Assembly: GCA_014802175.1 (NCBI GenBank)
Contig: JAAVCU010000029.1
Location: 36,462 to 88,341 of the forward strand
Source: Bacteroides sp.
Lineage (GTDB): Bacteria; Bacteroidota; Bacteroidia; Bacteroidales; Muribaculaceae
Length of the DNA stretch: 51,880 nt
Direction of reading: 5' to 3'
Of the stretch, positions 30,713-38,486 are shown piece by piece. Under the pieces are notes generated by a model, which saw only the letters and a list, made by a program, of their open reading frames with translations, ran no database searches and was not told the DNA's origin. The first letter of the stretch is position 1; each line of letters starts with the position of its first letter. Made by a program: the position numbers and the translations under genes.

Positions 30713-31312
30713 ATGAAAACTATTAAAATTTGGAATGACTCACCGTCTGATAAGCAGTTGGATGAAATTTGCTCTATGCTTGAGCATGGGGAGATCGGCA
30801 TTTTTCCAACTGATACACTATACGGAATTTGTTGCGATGCGCTAAATCCAAAGGCTATAGACAGGATATGCAAACTGAAGGGGATAAATCCCGACAAGGC
30901 GAATCTGTCTATAGTGTGTGACGGAATTCCCATGGCTGCTGAATATTCTAAAATTAATGATAAAGCATTCCGATTATTAAAGGATCACACACCCGGTGCA
31001 TTCACATTCCTTCTGAATTCAGTTTCAACGTTGCCGAAGGCATTTAAAGGCAGAAAAATTGTAGGTGTCCGGATTCCCGATTGCAATACAATAAGGATGG
31101 TTGCAGAAAGATTGAATCATCCGCTACTCACTACTTCAATTGAGTATGACGAAGATGATTATGCAATAAATCCAGAGCTGATCAGTGAACACTATGACAA
31201 CAGAGTGGATTTTATTGTTGAGGGAGAAGAAGGGGGTACAATCCCCTCCACCATCGTGGATTTTACACAAGGTGAACCGGAAATTATAAGGGAAGGAAAA
31301 GGGGAGATGTAA
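30713..31312 (+). CDS. Threonylcarbamoyl-AMP synthase (Sua5/YrdC/YciO family)
   Basis: This protein makes threonylcarbamoyl-AMP from threonine, bicarbonate and ATP for the t6A modification of ANN-decoding tRNAs, if it is a true TsaC; YciO-like members may differ. The 199-residue sequence shows the family fold: EHGEIGIFPTDTLYGICCDA near the start, the K-G...NP...LSIVC stretch, PGAFTFLLNS, VGVRIPD and PLLTTS. I chose the ATG at 30713 because an upstream in-frame start at 30659 would lie inside the predicted promoter. The next gene (BASS-like transporter) begins four bases after its stop. Confidence 0.85.
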   Translation: MKTIKIWNDSPSDKQLDEICSMLEHGEIGIFPTDTLYGICCDALNPKAIDRICKLKGINPDKANLSIVCDGIPMAAEYSKINDKAFRLLKDHTPGAFTFLLNSVSTLPKAFKGRKIVGVRIPDCNTIRMVAERLNHPLLTTSIEYDEDDYAINPELISEHYDNRVDFIVEGEEGGTIPSTIVDFTQGEPEIIREGKGEM

Positions 31313-31315
31313 GCG

Positions 31316-32230
31316 ATGAGTAGGTTGAATATTTCGCGACAACAGATAAAGAATCTTATGCTCCCGATAGCAATGGTTGGTGGAGCTGTCTTTTATAAAT
31401 GGATGGGATATCTCAGTTTTCTGTCGCCTTATCTCATCTTTATGATGCTGTTTATCACATATTGTAAGCTCAAAATTAAGGATATAAAGCCGGGAAAGGA
31501 ACATCTGTTGCTCATCTCTGTGCAGTTGGCTCTCGCGTTTTGTATTTACTTCATACTTTCGCCGCTGAATCATACGGTAGGAGAAGGGGTATTCATATGT
31601 ATCTTTATTCCAACGGCCACCGCTGCTCCGGTGATAACGGCAATGTTGGGTGGTAGCATATCGTTTGTAGCCACTTATTCACTTTTGTGTAATGCGTTTG
31701 TGGCTGTGGCGGGACCATTCATTCTTGCCGCTATCGGAGACCATCCGGAGATAACCTTTGTAGAATCTACGATGATTATTTCTTCGAAGGTATTTCCACT
31801 GATTTTAGGACCATTAGCCATAGCGATGCTTTTGCGATACGTATTCCCTAAAATTCATTCTAAAATCGAGAGTCATCAATCAATATCATTTTATCTGTGG
31901 GCTGTATCACTATTTATCATAGTGGGAAGTTGTGTGAGCTTTACTATAAACACGTGGGATAATAACCTTCTTGGCACAGTTATTTCACTTGTTGTCGGCG
32001 CGTTGGTGGTTTGCCTTCTGCAGTTTAAGGTAGGTCGAACCATAGGTAAAAGATTTGGCGATGCCGTGTCAGGAGGGCAAAGTCTCGGACAAAAGAACAC
32101 TGTGCTGGCAGTGTGGATTGCAATGGCATATATGAATCCGATAGCATCAATTGCTCCGGCCGCATATATTGCTTGGCAGAATATTGTCAACTCATGGCAA
32201 TTGGTAAGACACTCGCATAACGTAAAATGA
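31316..32230 (+). CDS. Bile acid:sodium symporter-like (BASS) membrane transporter
   Basis: The 304-residue protein has about nine to ten hydrophobic helices in the inverted-repeat order of the BASS family. The conserved PTATAAPVITAMLGG segment lies in the crossover helix of the first half and GGQSLGQKNTVLAVWIAMAY in that of the second. BASS proteins take up bile acids or other organic anions, including pantoate, with sodium. In gut Bacteroidales the substrate is not known. It is four bases behind the tsaC-type gene and converges on the minus-strand Cys-rich gene with only 14 bases between, so transcripts must overlap. Confidence 0.75.
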   Translation: MSRLNISRQQIKNLMLPIAMVGGAVFYKWMGYLSFLSPYLIFMMLFITYCKLKIKDIKPGKEHLLLISVQLALAFCIYFILSPLNHTVGEGVFICIFIPTATAAPVITAMLGGSISFVATYSLLCNAFVAVAGPFILAAIGDHPEITFVESTMIISSKVFPLILGPLAIAMLLRYVFPKIHSKIESHQSISFYLWAVSLFIIVGSCVSFTINTWDNNLLGTVISLVVGALVVCLLQFKVGRTIGKRFGDAVSGGQSLGQKNTVLAVWIAMAYMNPIASIAPAAYIAWQNIVNSWQLVRHSHNVK

Positions 32231-32244
32231 TAGATCGGTGTTAT

Positions 32245-32433
32245 CTAAGGGCATTTCTTGTTGGAAATTCGCTTGTCTGACTTTGTTTTAGAGCAGTTTT
32301 CAGATAAAGCGCAATCGCAGCAACTTCCTCCGGAACTTTTTTTCTTGAAGAAAAGCCGATATAATATCCAGCCTATTGCCACTGCCAAAATTATGCCTAC
32401 AATAATAAATTGTATCAAAAGATCATTAGCCAT
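32245..32433 (-). CDS. FeoB-associated Cys-rich membrane protein
   Basis: The 62-residue protein has one N-terminal helix (IQFIIVGIILAVAIGWILYRLFF), a basic stretch and a cysteine cluster (GSCCDCALSENCSK, with another Cys near the end). This is the pattern of the FeoB-associated Cys-rich membrane proteins that usually follow feoB and are thought to help ferrous iron import. No feoB is present in the window. Instead its ATG overlaps the topB stop by eight bases, so it is translated behind topoisomerase III. The family match is good; its role in this position is unknown. Confidence 0.82.
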   Translation of the reverse strand: MANDLLIQFIIVGIILAVAIGWILYRLFFKKKSSGGSCCDCALSENCSKTKSDKRISNKKCP

Positions 32434-34387
32434 TATTTTCCTGTTTGTTTTCTTTCTTCTTGGTTTTACCGCTCTTCTTTTTAGTTGCAGACTCTTGTTT
32501 TGCTTCTGTTTCGGTTAATTGTTGAGCTTCAATCCTGCGGTTTGAGTTGTCGCGAAGCACAGACAACACAATCTCGGAGATCATCTCTTTCTGATGTTTA
32601 ATAAAGTCAGCCGCACTATATTCGCCGCGTTCAATTTGTCTGAGTCGACCCTCCCAAATACCGGTTAGTTTAGGGCTTTTCAGCAGTTCTTCCTGAATTA
32701 CATTGATCAGATCAATGCCGGCCTGTGTGGCTCGCAATGATTTTCGCTCCCTCTTGATATATCCGCGTTTAAAGAGTATTTCGATAATTGCAGCGCGTGT
32801 TGACGGGCGCCCGAGACCATTGGCTTTTAATGCATCGCGTAGGTCTTCATCCTCCACATTTGCTCCTGCTGTTTCCATTGCTTTCAGAAGAGTGCCTTCT
32901 GTGTAGTATTTGGGTGGCTGACTTGTCTTTTTTGCCAAGGTGGGTGTGTGTGGACCGGATTCACCTTTTGCAAAGTCAGGGAGAATGGCAGTATCATCTT
33001 TCGAAGAATCATCTTTTTCTGAATCGACCTCCGAGGTGATACCTTTGCGTTGCTGGTAAACAAACTTCCATCCCGGATCATTTATAACTCTTCCGGAAGT
33101 CTTGAATTTATATTTATCAGCCTCACCCATTACAATTGTCTGCTCGAAACTGCAGTCAGGATAAAATGCGGCAATAAAGCGGAGAGCAATAGTGTCGAAC
33201 ACGTTTCTTTCATCCATTGTTAAGGATGGTGGCAAAGGCTCTCCGGTAGGGATAATGGCGTGGTGATCGGTGACTTTGGAATTGTCAAATACTTTCTTGC
33301 TTTTGCGTAACTTTTCTCCGCGAAGTGGTTGCAATACGTTAGCATAATGCTGAGAGATACCATTCAATATCCCTTTGCATTTCGGGTAAACATCATCGGG
33401 GAGATATGTTGTGTCAACACGCGGATAAGTTGCCAGTTTCTTTTCATAAAGCGACTGGATTGTCTTTAGTGTCTGGTCTGCGCTGAGTCCGAATTTCTTA
33501 TTGCATTCCACTTGTAAAGAGGTCAGATCGAACAGGCGGGGAGGGGCTTCCTTCCCACTCTTCTTCTCAATATCAGTAACAACGAACGGATATTTGCTGA
33601 CTTCTGATAGAATCGCTTGACCTTTCTCCGGAGTGTCGAATGGTTTAAGAAGTGAGGTGAAAAGGGTGTCGCGATATGTGGTTTTCAGCTCCCAGGAATC
33701 TTTGGGTACAAAATTCTCGATCTCCTTCTGTCTGTTGACAAGCAGAGCAAGAGTTGGAGTCTGAACGCGTCCTACGGATAGAATCTGGCGATCGGTACTG
33801 TACTTAAGTGTATAAAGGCGTGTGGCATTGATGCCAAGAATCCAGTCGCCAATAGCGCGGCAGAGTCCCGCTGTGTATAAAGGTTCAAGATCTTTCTGAT
33901 CTTTAAGATGTGCAAACCCTTCCCGGATAGCTTCTTCTGTGAGAGAATTGATCCAAAGACGCTTTACAGGTTTGTTGCATCCTGCTTTCTGCATAACCCA
34001 TCGTTGGATTAGCTCACCCTCTTGACCGGCATCTCCGCAGTTTATAATCTCATCACATTGCTGTATGAGAGTTTTGATGGTGTTGAACTGGGTCTCTTTA
34101 TTTGCCTGAGGAATTACCTTTATGCCGAATTTGGGTGGTATCATTGGGAGCGAAGAAAGGGCCCACGAACGCCAGTTCAGTGTGTAATCGGCCGGTTCTT
34201 TAAGGGTGCAAAGATGTCCGTAGGTCCAGGTTACGCAGTAACCGTTACCTTCGAAATATCCTTGCCGGCGGGTGGTGGCACCGATTATGCGGGCAATGTC
34301 TGCCGCTACAGGTGGTTTCTCAGTAATGCAAAGTATCACAGTCAGTCGATAATTGTTATAGTTTCTTAGCCTGGTTCCAGAGTTCAT
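32426..34387 (-). CDS. topB: DNA topoisomerase III (type IA)
   Basis: This enzyme relaxes and decatenates DNA through a single-strand break. Family marks, numbered from the ATG at 34387, are the TOPRIM residues in CITEKP and NCGDAGQEGEL (D119, E124), the SVGRVQTPTL motif, the catalytic tyrosine Y321 in ATYPRVDTTYLP, and a lysine-rich tail. The start is uncertain. Relatives begin close to TVILCITEKP, which here would need a CTG (34345) or GTG (34339); the ATG at 34387 adds about 15 residues and overlaps the mazG stop by 32 bases. Either way translation is probably coupled to mazG. Confidence 0.92.
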   Translation of the reverse strand: MNSGTRLRNYNNYRLTVILCITEKPPVAADIARIIGATTRRQGYFEGNGYCVTWTYGHLCTLKEPADYTLNWRSWALSSLPMIPPKFGIKVIPQANKETQFNTIKTLIQQCDEIINCGDAGQEGELIQRWVMQKAGCNKPVKRLWINSLTEEAIREGFAHLKDQKDLEPLYTAGLCRAIGDWILGINATRLYTLKYSTDRQILSVGRVQTPTLALLVNRQKEIENFVPKDSWELKTTYRDTLFTSLLKPFDTPEKGQAILSEVSKYPFVVTDIEKKSGKEAPPRLFDLTSLQVECNKKFGLSADQTLKTIQSLYEKKLATYPRVDTTYLPDDVYPKCKGILNGISQHYANVLQPLRGEKLRKSKKVFDNSKVTDHHAIIPTGEPLPPSLTMDERNVFDTIALRFIAAFYPDCSFEQTIVMGEADKYKFKTSGRVINDPGWKFVYQQRKGITSEVDSEKDDSSKDDTAILPDFAKGESGPHTPTLAKKTSQPPKYYTEGTLLKAMETAGANVEDEDLRDALKANGLGRPSTRAAIIEILFKRGYIKRERKSLRATQAGIDLINVIQEELLKSPKLTGIWEGRLRQIERGEYSAADFIKHQKEMISEIVLSVLRDNSNRRIEAQQLTETEAKQESATKKKSGKTKKKENKQENNG

Positions 34388-35141
34388 CCATTTCGGCGAG
34401 AGTCATATCTTTCAGGTTCTTGCCGGCTTCTTTTGCTTTAGATTCGATGTAATTGAATCTTTTGATAAATTTTTTGTTTGTTTTCTCAAGTGCGTTTTCC
34501 GGATTCACTCCATAAAGTCTGGCGGCATTGACAACTGAAAACAGCAAGTCTCCGAATTCTCCTTCGAGGTCTTCTTTATTGCCGTTTGTTATTTCAGCTT
34601 CAACTTCTGATATCTCCTCCTTAACTTTCCCCCAAACCTGATGAGCCTCCTCCCAATCGAATCCTACATTCTGAACTTTTTCCTGTATGCGGTTTGCTTT
34701 AATGAGAGCCGGTAGGGCGGAGGGGACACCTCCAAGTACGGTCTTGTTTCCCTTTTTCTCCTTTAATTTAATCTGTTCCCAATTTTGAGATACTTCCTCG
34801 GCATTGTTCACATGGACGTCACCATAAATATGAGGATGACGGAATTTCAATTTTTCAACAAGAGAGTTGCACACATCAGCGATATCAAATTCTCCCTTCT
34901 CTTCGCCGATTTTTGAATAAAAGGCAACATGTAACAACACATCGCCGAGTTCCTTGCGTATGTTTGGCTGATCTTCTGCAATTAAAGCGTCGGCGAGTTC
35001 ATATACTTCCTCCACGGTGTTCGGGCGAAGTGATTCATTTGTCTGTTTGGCGTCCCACGGACATTTTACTCTCAGAGTGTCGAGTACATCAAGAAAATCA
35101 CCGAACGCCTTTAGCTTTTCCTCTTTAGTGTGTGTTGCCAT
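34356..35141 (-). CDS. mazG: Nucleoside triphosphate pyrophosphohydrolase MazG
   Basis: MazG hydrolyses nucleoside triphosphates to monophosphates and pyrophosphate, cleaning damaged nucleotides and modulating ppGpp stress signals. The 261-residue protein has two MazG domains. The first has the EExxE-type metal motif in NTVEEVYELADAL and KELGDVLLHVAFYSKIGEE; the second has DLEGEFGDLLFSVVNAARL. The conserved CPWDAKQTNESL near the start is present. It is first in a mazG-topB-Cys-rich operon; a TAATTTTG box (35211-35204) lies about 63 bases upstream. Confidence 0.95.
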   Translation of the reverse strand: MATHTKEEKLKAFGDFLDVLDTLRVKCPWDAKQTNESLRPNTVEEVYELADALIAEDQPNIRKELGDVLLHVAFYSKIGEEKGEFDIADVCNSLVEKLKFRHPHIYGDVHVNNAEEVSQNWEQIKLKEKKGNKTVLGGVPSALPALIKANRIQEKVQNVGFDWEEAHQVWGKVKEEISEVEAEITNGNKEDLEGEFGDLLFSVVNAARLYGVNPENALEKTNKKFIKRFNYIESKAKEAGKNLKDMTLAEMDELWNQAKKL

Positions 35142-35203
35142 TTTATCTGTAGTTTTCTTCAGAAAAAGTCAAATTATTATTGGACCATGATTGAATTTAT
35201 TTG

Positions 35204-35211
35204 CAAAATTA
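35204..35211 (-). promoter_or_regulatory. Candidate -7 box of the mazG operon
   Basis: TAATTTTG on the minus strand matches the consensus; a weak CTTG lies 18 bases further upstream in the -33 position. Confidence 0.5.
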
Positions 35212-35253
35212 ATAAAAAATAGCATTTCTCAAGTTCAATTATAGAATAATTAT

Positions 35254-35261
35254 TATCTTTG
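35254..35261 (+). promoter_or_regulatory. -7 box upstream of the DHH phosphoesterase gene
   Basis: TATCTTTG matches TAnnTTTG. A TTG that could extend the next reading frame (35259) lies inside this box and therefore upstream of the predicted transcription start, so the ATG at 35280 is preferred. Confidence 0.55.
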
Positions 35262-35279
35262 CAGATTGAAATTACAAGC

Positions 35280-36335
35280 ATGGATAAATATTTAAATCCG
35301 ACATCAGTAAAGGAGTTTATAAAACTCATTGAAGAGAGCGAGAGAATCGTTCTCACTTGTCATGTGCATCCGGATGGCGATGCTATCGGAAGCACTTTGG
35401 GATTGTGGCATCTTCTGAAGGCAATTGGAAAACAGCCGTCGGTTGTGGTTCCTGATGTTCCGCCTCGTTCATTGAGATTTCTACCTGATTTTAACGAAAT
35501 TGCGGTATATACCCGCCATGACCCATATTGTACGCGCCTTGTAGACGAGTGTGATTTGATATTGTGTTGTGACTTCAACAAACCGTCGCGTCAGGATCAT
35601 CTCGCCCCGCTCATCCAAGAAGCTAAAGCTCCCAAAATACTGATTGATCATCATGAGGAGCCGGATATGGATTGTGTAGTCCAATTTTCGTATCCGGAAA
35701 TGTCTTCAACCTGCGAATTGGTTTTCAGGATCATAGCAGCTTGTGGATTATACAGCGATCTGAACAGAAGTGCTGCTACTTGTCTCTTGACGGGACTCAT
35801 TACCGATACGCAGAATTTCACAGTGAATTGCAAGAATCCTGATGTTTATGAGATTCTTACAAAATTGATGGAGAAAGGTGCGGAGAAAGATAAAATAATA
35901 ACTGAATGTGTTAAAGCATGCAGTTATAACAGCCTTAAACTCAAGTCTTACGCAATATGCGATAAACTTGAGATTTTCCCGGAACATAGATGCTGTCTGA
36001 TAACACTCGGAAGAGATGAACTTGATAAGTATCAATATGAGAAGGGGGATACCGAAGGGTTGGTAAATGAGCCTCTCAATATACGAGGGATGGTGTATTC
36101 CATTTTTATGCGGGAGGATCCGGATTGCATAAAGGTTTCAGCGAGAAGTAAGCATAACTTCCCGGTGTCTAAAATCTGTGGTGACCTTTTCAACGGAGGA
36201 GGACACCTTCAGGCTTCCGGGGGTGAATTTAAAGGGAGTCTCGAGGAGTGCAGAAAGATATTCATTGAGCATCTTTCTGACTATGACAAATATCTGCCGA
36301 AGCGGATAGAGAAACTTGAAATAAAGACAGAGTAA
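35280..36335 (+). CDS. DHH/DHHA1 phosphoesterase (NrnA-like oligoribonuclease/pAp phosphatase)
   Basis: The 351-residue protein probably degrades very short RNA and 3'-phosphoadenosine 5'-phosphate, or linear/cyclic dinucleotides. It has the metal-binding motifs HVHPDGDAIGS (H28, H30, D32, D34), CCDFN (D98) and the name-giving LIDHHEEPD (D123-H124-H125), and ends with the DHHA1 substrate motif GGGHLQASGGEF. The length fits NrnA/GdpP-catalytic-type proteins. It is followed by a DUF4827 lipoprotein and a glmM-type gene, an order that I recall as common in Bacteroidales. Confidence 0.88.
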   Translation: MDKYLNPTSVKEFIKLIEESERIVLTCHVHPDGDAIGSTLGLWHLLKAIGKQPSVVVPDVPPRSLRFLPDFNEIAVYTRHDPYCTRLVDECDLILCCDFNKPSRQDHLAPLIQEAKAPKILIDHHEEPDMDCVVQFSYPEMSSTCELVFRIIAACGLYSDLNRSAATCLLTGLITDTQNFTVNCKNPDVYEILTKLMEKGAEKDKIITECVKACSYNSLKLKSYAICDKLEIFPEHRCCLITLGRDELDKYQYEKGDTEGLVNEPLNIRGMVYSIFMREDPDCIKVSARSKHNFPVSKICGDLFNGGGHLQASGGEFKGSLEECRKIFIEHLSDYDKYLPKRIEKLEIKTE

Positions 36336-36392
36336 AAACATACGTTTTAAATCTGCAGGATATATAATACTAAGAAATTAAAAATTTTAAAG

Positions 36393-36977
36393 ATGAAAAT
36401 TTTCAATAAAATAGGACTTCTAATTTTGGCTTTTGCTACCGGTATGGCTACAACCTCATGTGAGGACAGCAAAAGTTATTCTGAACTTTTGACTGAGGAG
36501 GAACATGCAGTAAACTGGTATCTTGCACAGAATGAGGTCTGCCTTGATGTGCCCGCAGATGGTAATTTTGAGGTTGGTTCTGATGCACCATATTACAAGA
36601 TGGATGGGGATGGTTTTGTTTATATGCAGGTAATAAACAAAGGTGACGTAGGTGAAAACGATCCCAAACCGGAATCCGGAGATCTTGTTTATTTCAGATT
36701 TATGAGAATGAACATCAAGAACTATCAGCTGACCGGAGTGCAGACATGGGAAGGGAATGCTGAAAACGCAGACGACAGCAGTGCCAGCTTCGTTTTCGGT
36801 AACAATGTGTTGTCTTCGACCACTCAGTATGGCGAAGGTATACAACTACCATTGGAATATCTCGGTTATAACTGTGAGGTTAATTTGATCGTGAAATCGC
36901 CTGAGGGATTCCTCTCGGAACAAAGTCAGTGTATCCCTTATCTTTACAATATCCGATACTTTAAAGCTATTTACTAA
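36393..36977 (+). CDS. DUF4827 lipoprotein
   Basis: The 194-residue protein has a lipoprotein signal (MKIFNKIGLLILAFATGMATTSC, Cys23) and a soluble domain (SYSELLTEEEHAVNWYLAQNEV ... GDLVYFRFMRMN ... LPLEYLGYNCEVNLIVKSPEGF). This matches the DUF4827 family, which resembles FKBP-type prolyl isomerases in fold but lacks a demonstrated activity. It lies 57 bases after the DHH gene and 52 bases before the glmM-type gene; its genomic linkage is more telling than its sequence. It is probably anchored in the periplasm or outer membrane. Confidence 0.8.
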   Translation: MKIFNKIGLLILAFATGMATTSCEDSKSYSELLTEEEHAVNWYLAQNEVCLDVPADGNFEVGSDAPYYKMDGDGFVYMQVINKGDVGENDPKPESGDLVYFRFMRMNIKNYQLTGVQTWEGNAENADDSSASFVFGNNVLSSTTQYGEGIQLPLEYLGYNCEVNLIVKSPEGFLSEQSQCIPYLYNIRYFKAIY

Positions 36978-37029
36978 GTACATATAGCGTTTTAATTTTA
37001 GAACTTACTTAATTTACTCATATTGCGAT

Positions 37030-38418
37030 ATGTCATTAATAAAATCAATATCAGGAATCAGAGGAACTATCGGCGGAAAACCGGGAGAAGGTTTAAGTGC
37101 AGTCGATGTGGTTAAGTTCACAGCAGCCTATGCCTCATTCATTAGAGATTCGTACAGAGGTACAAGTAATACCATCGTGGTTGGTAGAGACGCACGTCTG
37201 TCGGGGAAAATGGTTGAGAATCTGGTTGTAGGTACATTAATGTCAATGGGTTTTGATGTTATCAACATCGGTAAAGCATCTACTCCTACAACCGAACTTG
37301 CAGTGACCGGTGAAAATGCTTGCGGTGGCATCATCATTACAGCAAGCCACAATCCGATTCAATGGAATGCTTTGAAGCTCCTTAACTCAAATGGTGAATT
37401 CCTGTCGGATGCCGAGGGTAAAGAGATTATCCGCCGCGCTGATAATGATGAGTATACTTTCGCGGATGTTCTGGAACTTGGTAAAGAGTTGAAGAACGAT
37501 ACTTGGGCGCTTAAACATATCGAATTGGTAAAGGCTCTTCAGCTTGTTGATGCCGAGGCTATTGCTTCTGCCGATTTTACAGTGGCGATTGATGGAATCA
37601 ATTCAATAGGTGGTGAAATTATCCCGGCTTTGCTGAAAGCCCTGGGAGTAAACAATATTATAGAGCTTAATTGTGAGGCAAATGGTAAATTTGCGCATAC
37701 ACCCGAGCCGATACCACAAAATCTCACAGCCATATCCGATGTGATGAAGTCAGGAAAGGCTGATGTCGGATTTGTTGTTGACCCGGATGTGGATCGTCTT
37801 GCAATAGTAATGGAAAACGGCGAGATGTTTGTGGAGGAGAATACTCTCGTGGCAATCGCTGATTACGTGCTCAGTCATACTCCCGGTTCCACTGTGTCTA
37901 ACTTAAGCAGTTCACGCGGTCTTAGAGATGTGACCAAAGCCCACGGTTGCGAATATTCTGCAGCTGCTGTAGGGGAGGTAAATGTCGTGACTAAAATGAA
38001 AGAGACCGGTGCAATCATCGGCGGTGAAGGTAATGGAGGAATCATATATCCGGAGATTCACTACGGAAGGGATGCCTTGGTAGGAGTTGCACTGTTCCTT
38101 ACCTTGATGGCAAAGAGTGGAAAGAAAGTTAGCGAAATCAAAGCTGATCTTCCTCAATATGAGATTGCCAAGAATAAGATTGAACTCACTCCGGACATAG
38201 ATGTCGATGCAATTCTTGAAGCAGTCAAGAAGCATTTCTCTAATGAGGAAGTTAACGACATTGACGGTGTGAAAATAGATTTCGCCGACAGTTGGGTGCA
38301 TTTGCGCAAATCAAATACAGAACCCATTATCAGAATATACAGTGAGGCTCACACTATGGAGGAGGCAAATAAGCTTGCCGATAGCATAAAACAGATAATC
38401 AGGGAGCTTGGCTTCTGA
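37030..38418 (+). CDS. glmM: Phosphoglucosamine mutase (phosphohexomutase family)
   Basis: This cytoplasmic enzyme converts glucosamine 6-phosphate to glucosamine 1-phosphate for UDP-GlcNAc, feeding peptidoglycan and lipid A. The 462-residue sequence has the phosphoserine loop ITASHNPIQWNALK (S106), the magnesium loop DPDVDR, the sugar-binding GGEGNGGI, and the phosphate-binding RKSNTEPIIRIY. The length fits the family. Sequence alone does not fully exclude phosphomannomutase/phosphoglucomutase activity, although the start SLIKSISGIRGTIGG is what I associate with Bacteroidales GlmM. Confidence 0.9.
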   Translation: MSLIKSISGIRGTIGGKPGEGLSAVDVVKFTAAYASFIRDSYRGTSNTIVVGRDARLSGKMVENLVVGTLMSMGFDVINIGKASTPTTELAVTGENACGGIIITASHNPIQWNALKLLNSNGEFLSDAEGKEIIRRADNDEYTFADVLELGKELKNDTWALKHIELVKALQLVDAEAIASADFTVAIDGINSIGGEIIPALLKALGVNNIIELNCEANGKFAHTPEPIPQNLTAISDVMKSGKADVGFVVDPDVDRLAIVMENGEMFVEENTLVAIADYVLSHTPGSTVSNLSSSRGLRDVTKAHGCEYSAAAVGEVNVVTKMKETGAIIGGEGNGGIIYPEIHYGRDALVGVALFLTLMAKSGKKVSEIKADLPQYEIAKNKIELTPDIDVDAILEAVKKHFSNEEVNDIDGVKIDFADSWVHLRKSNTEPIIRIYSEAHTMEEANKLADSIKQIIRELGF

Positions 38419-38486
38419 TGCTTAGCCCTGGTGCAAGATATCGGCAATAATTAATTTCCACACACACACTTGAATATATCTAAATT

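Noticed and set aside
38459-38472. CA dinucleotide run before sppA
   Set aside because: It has only about five units, too short to argue for slippage-based regulation.
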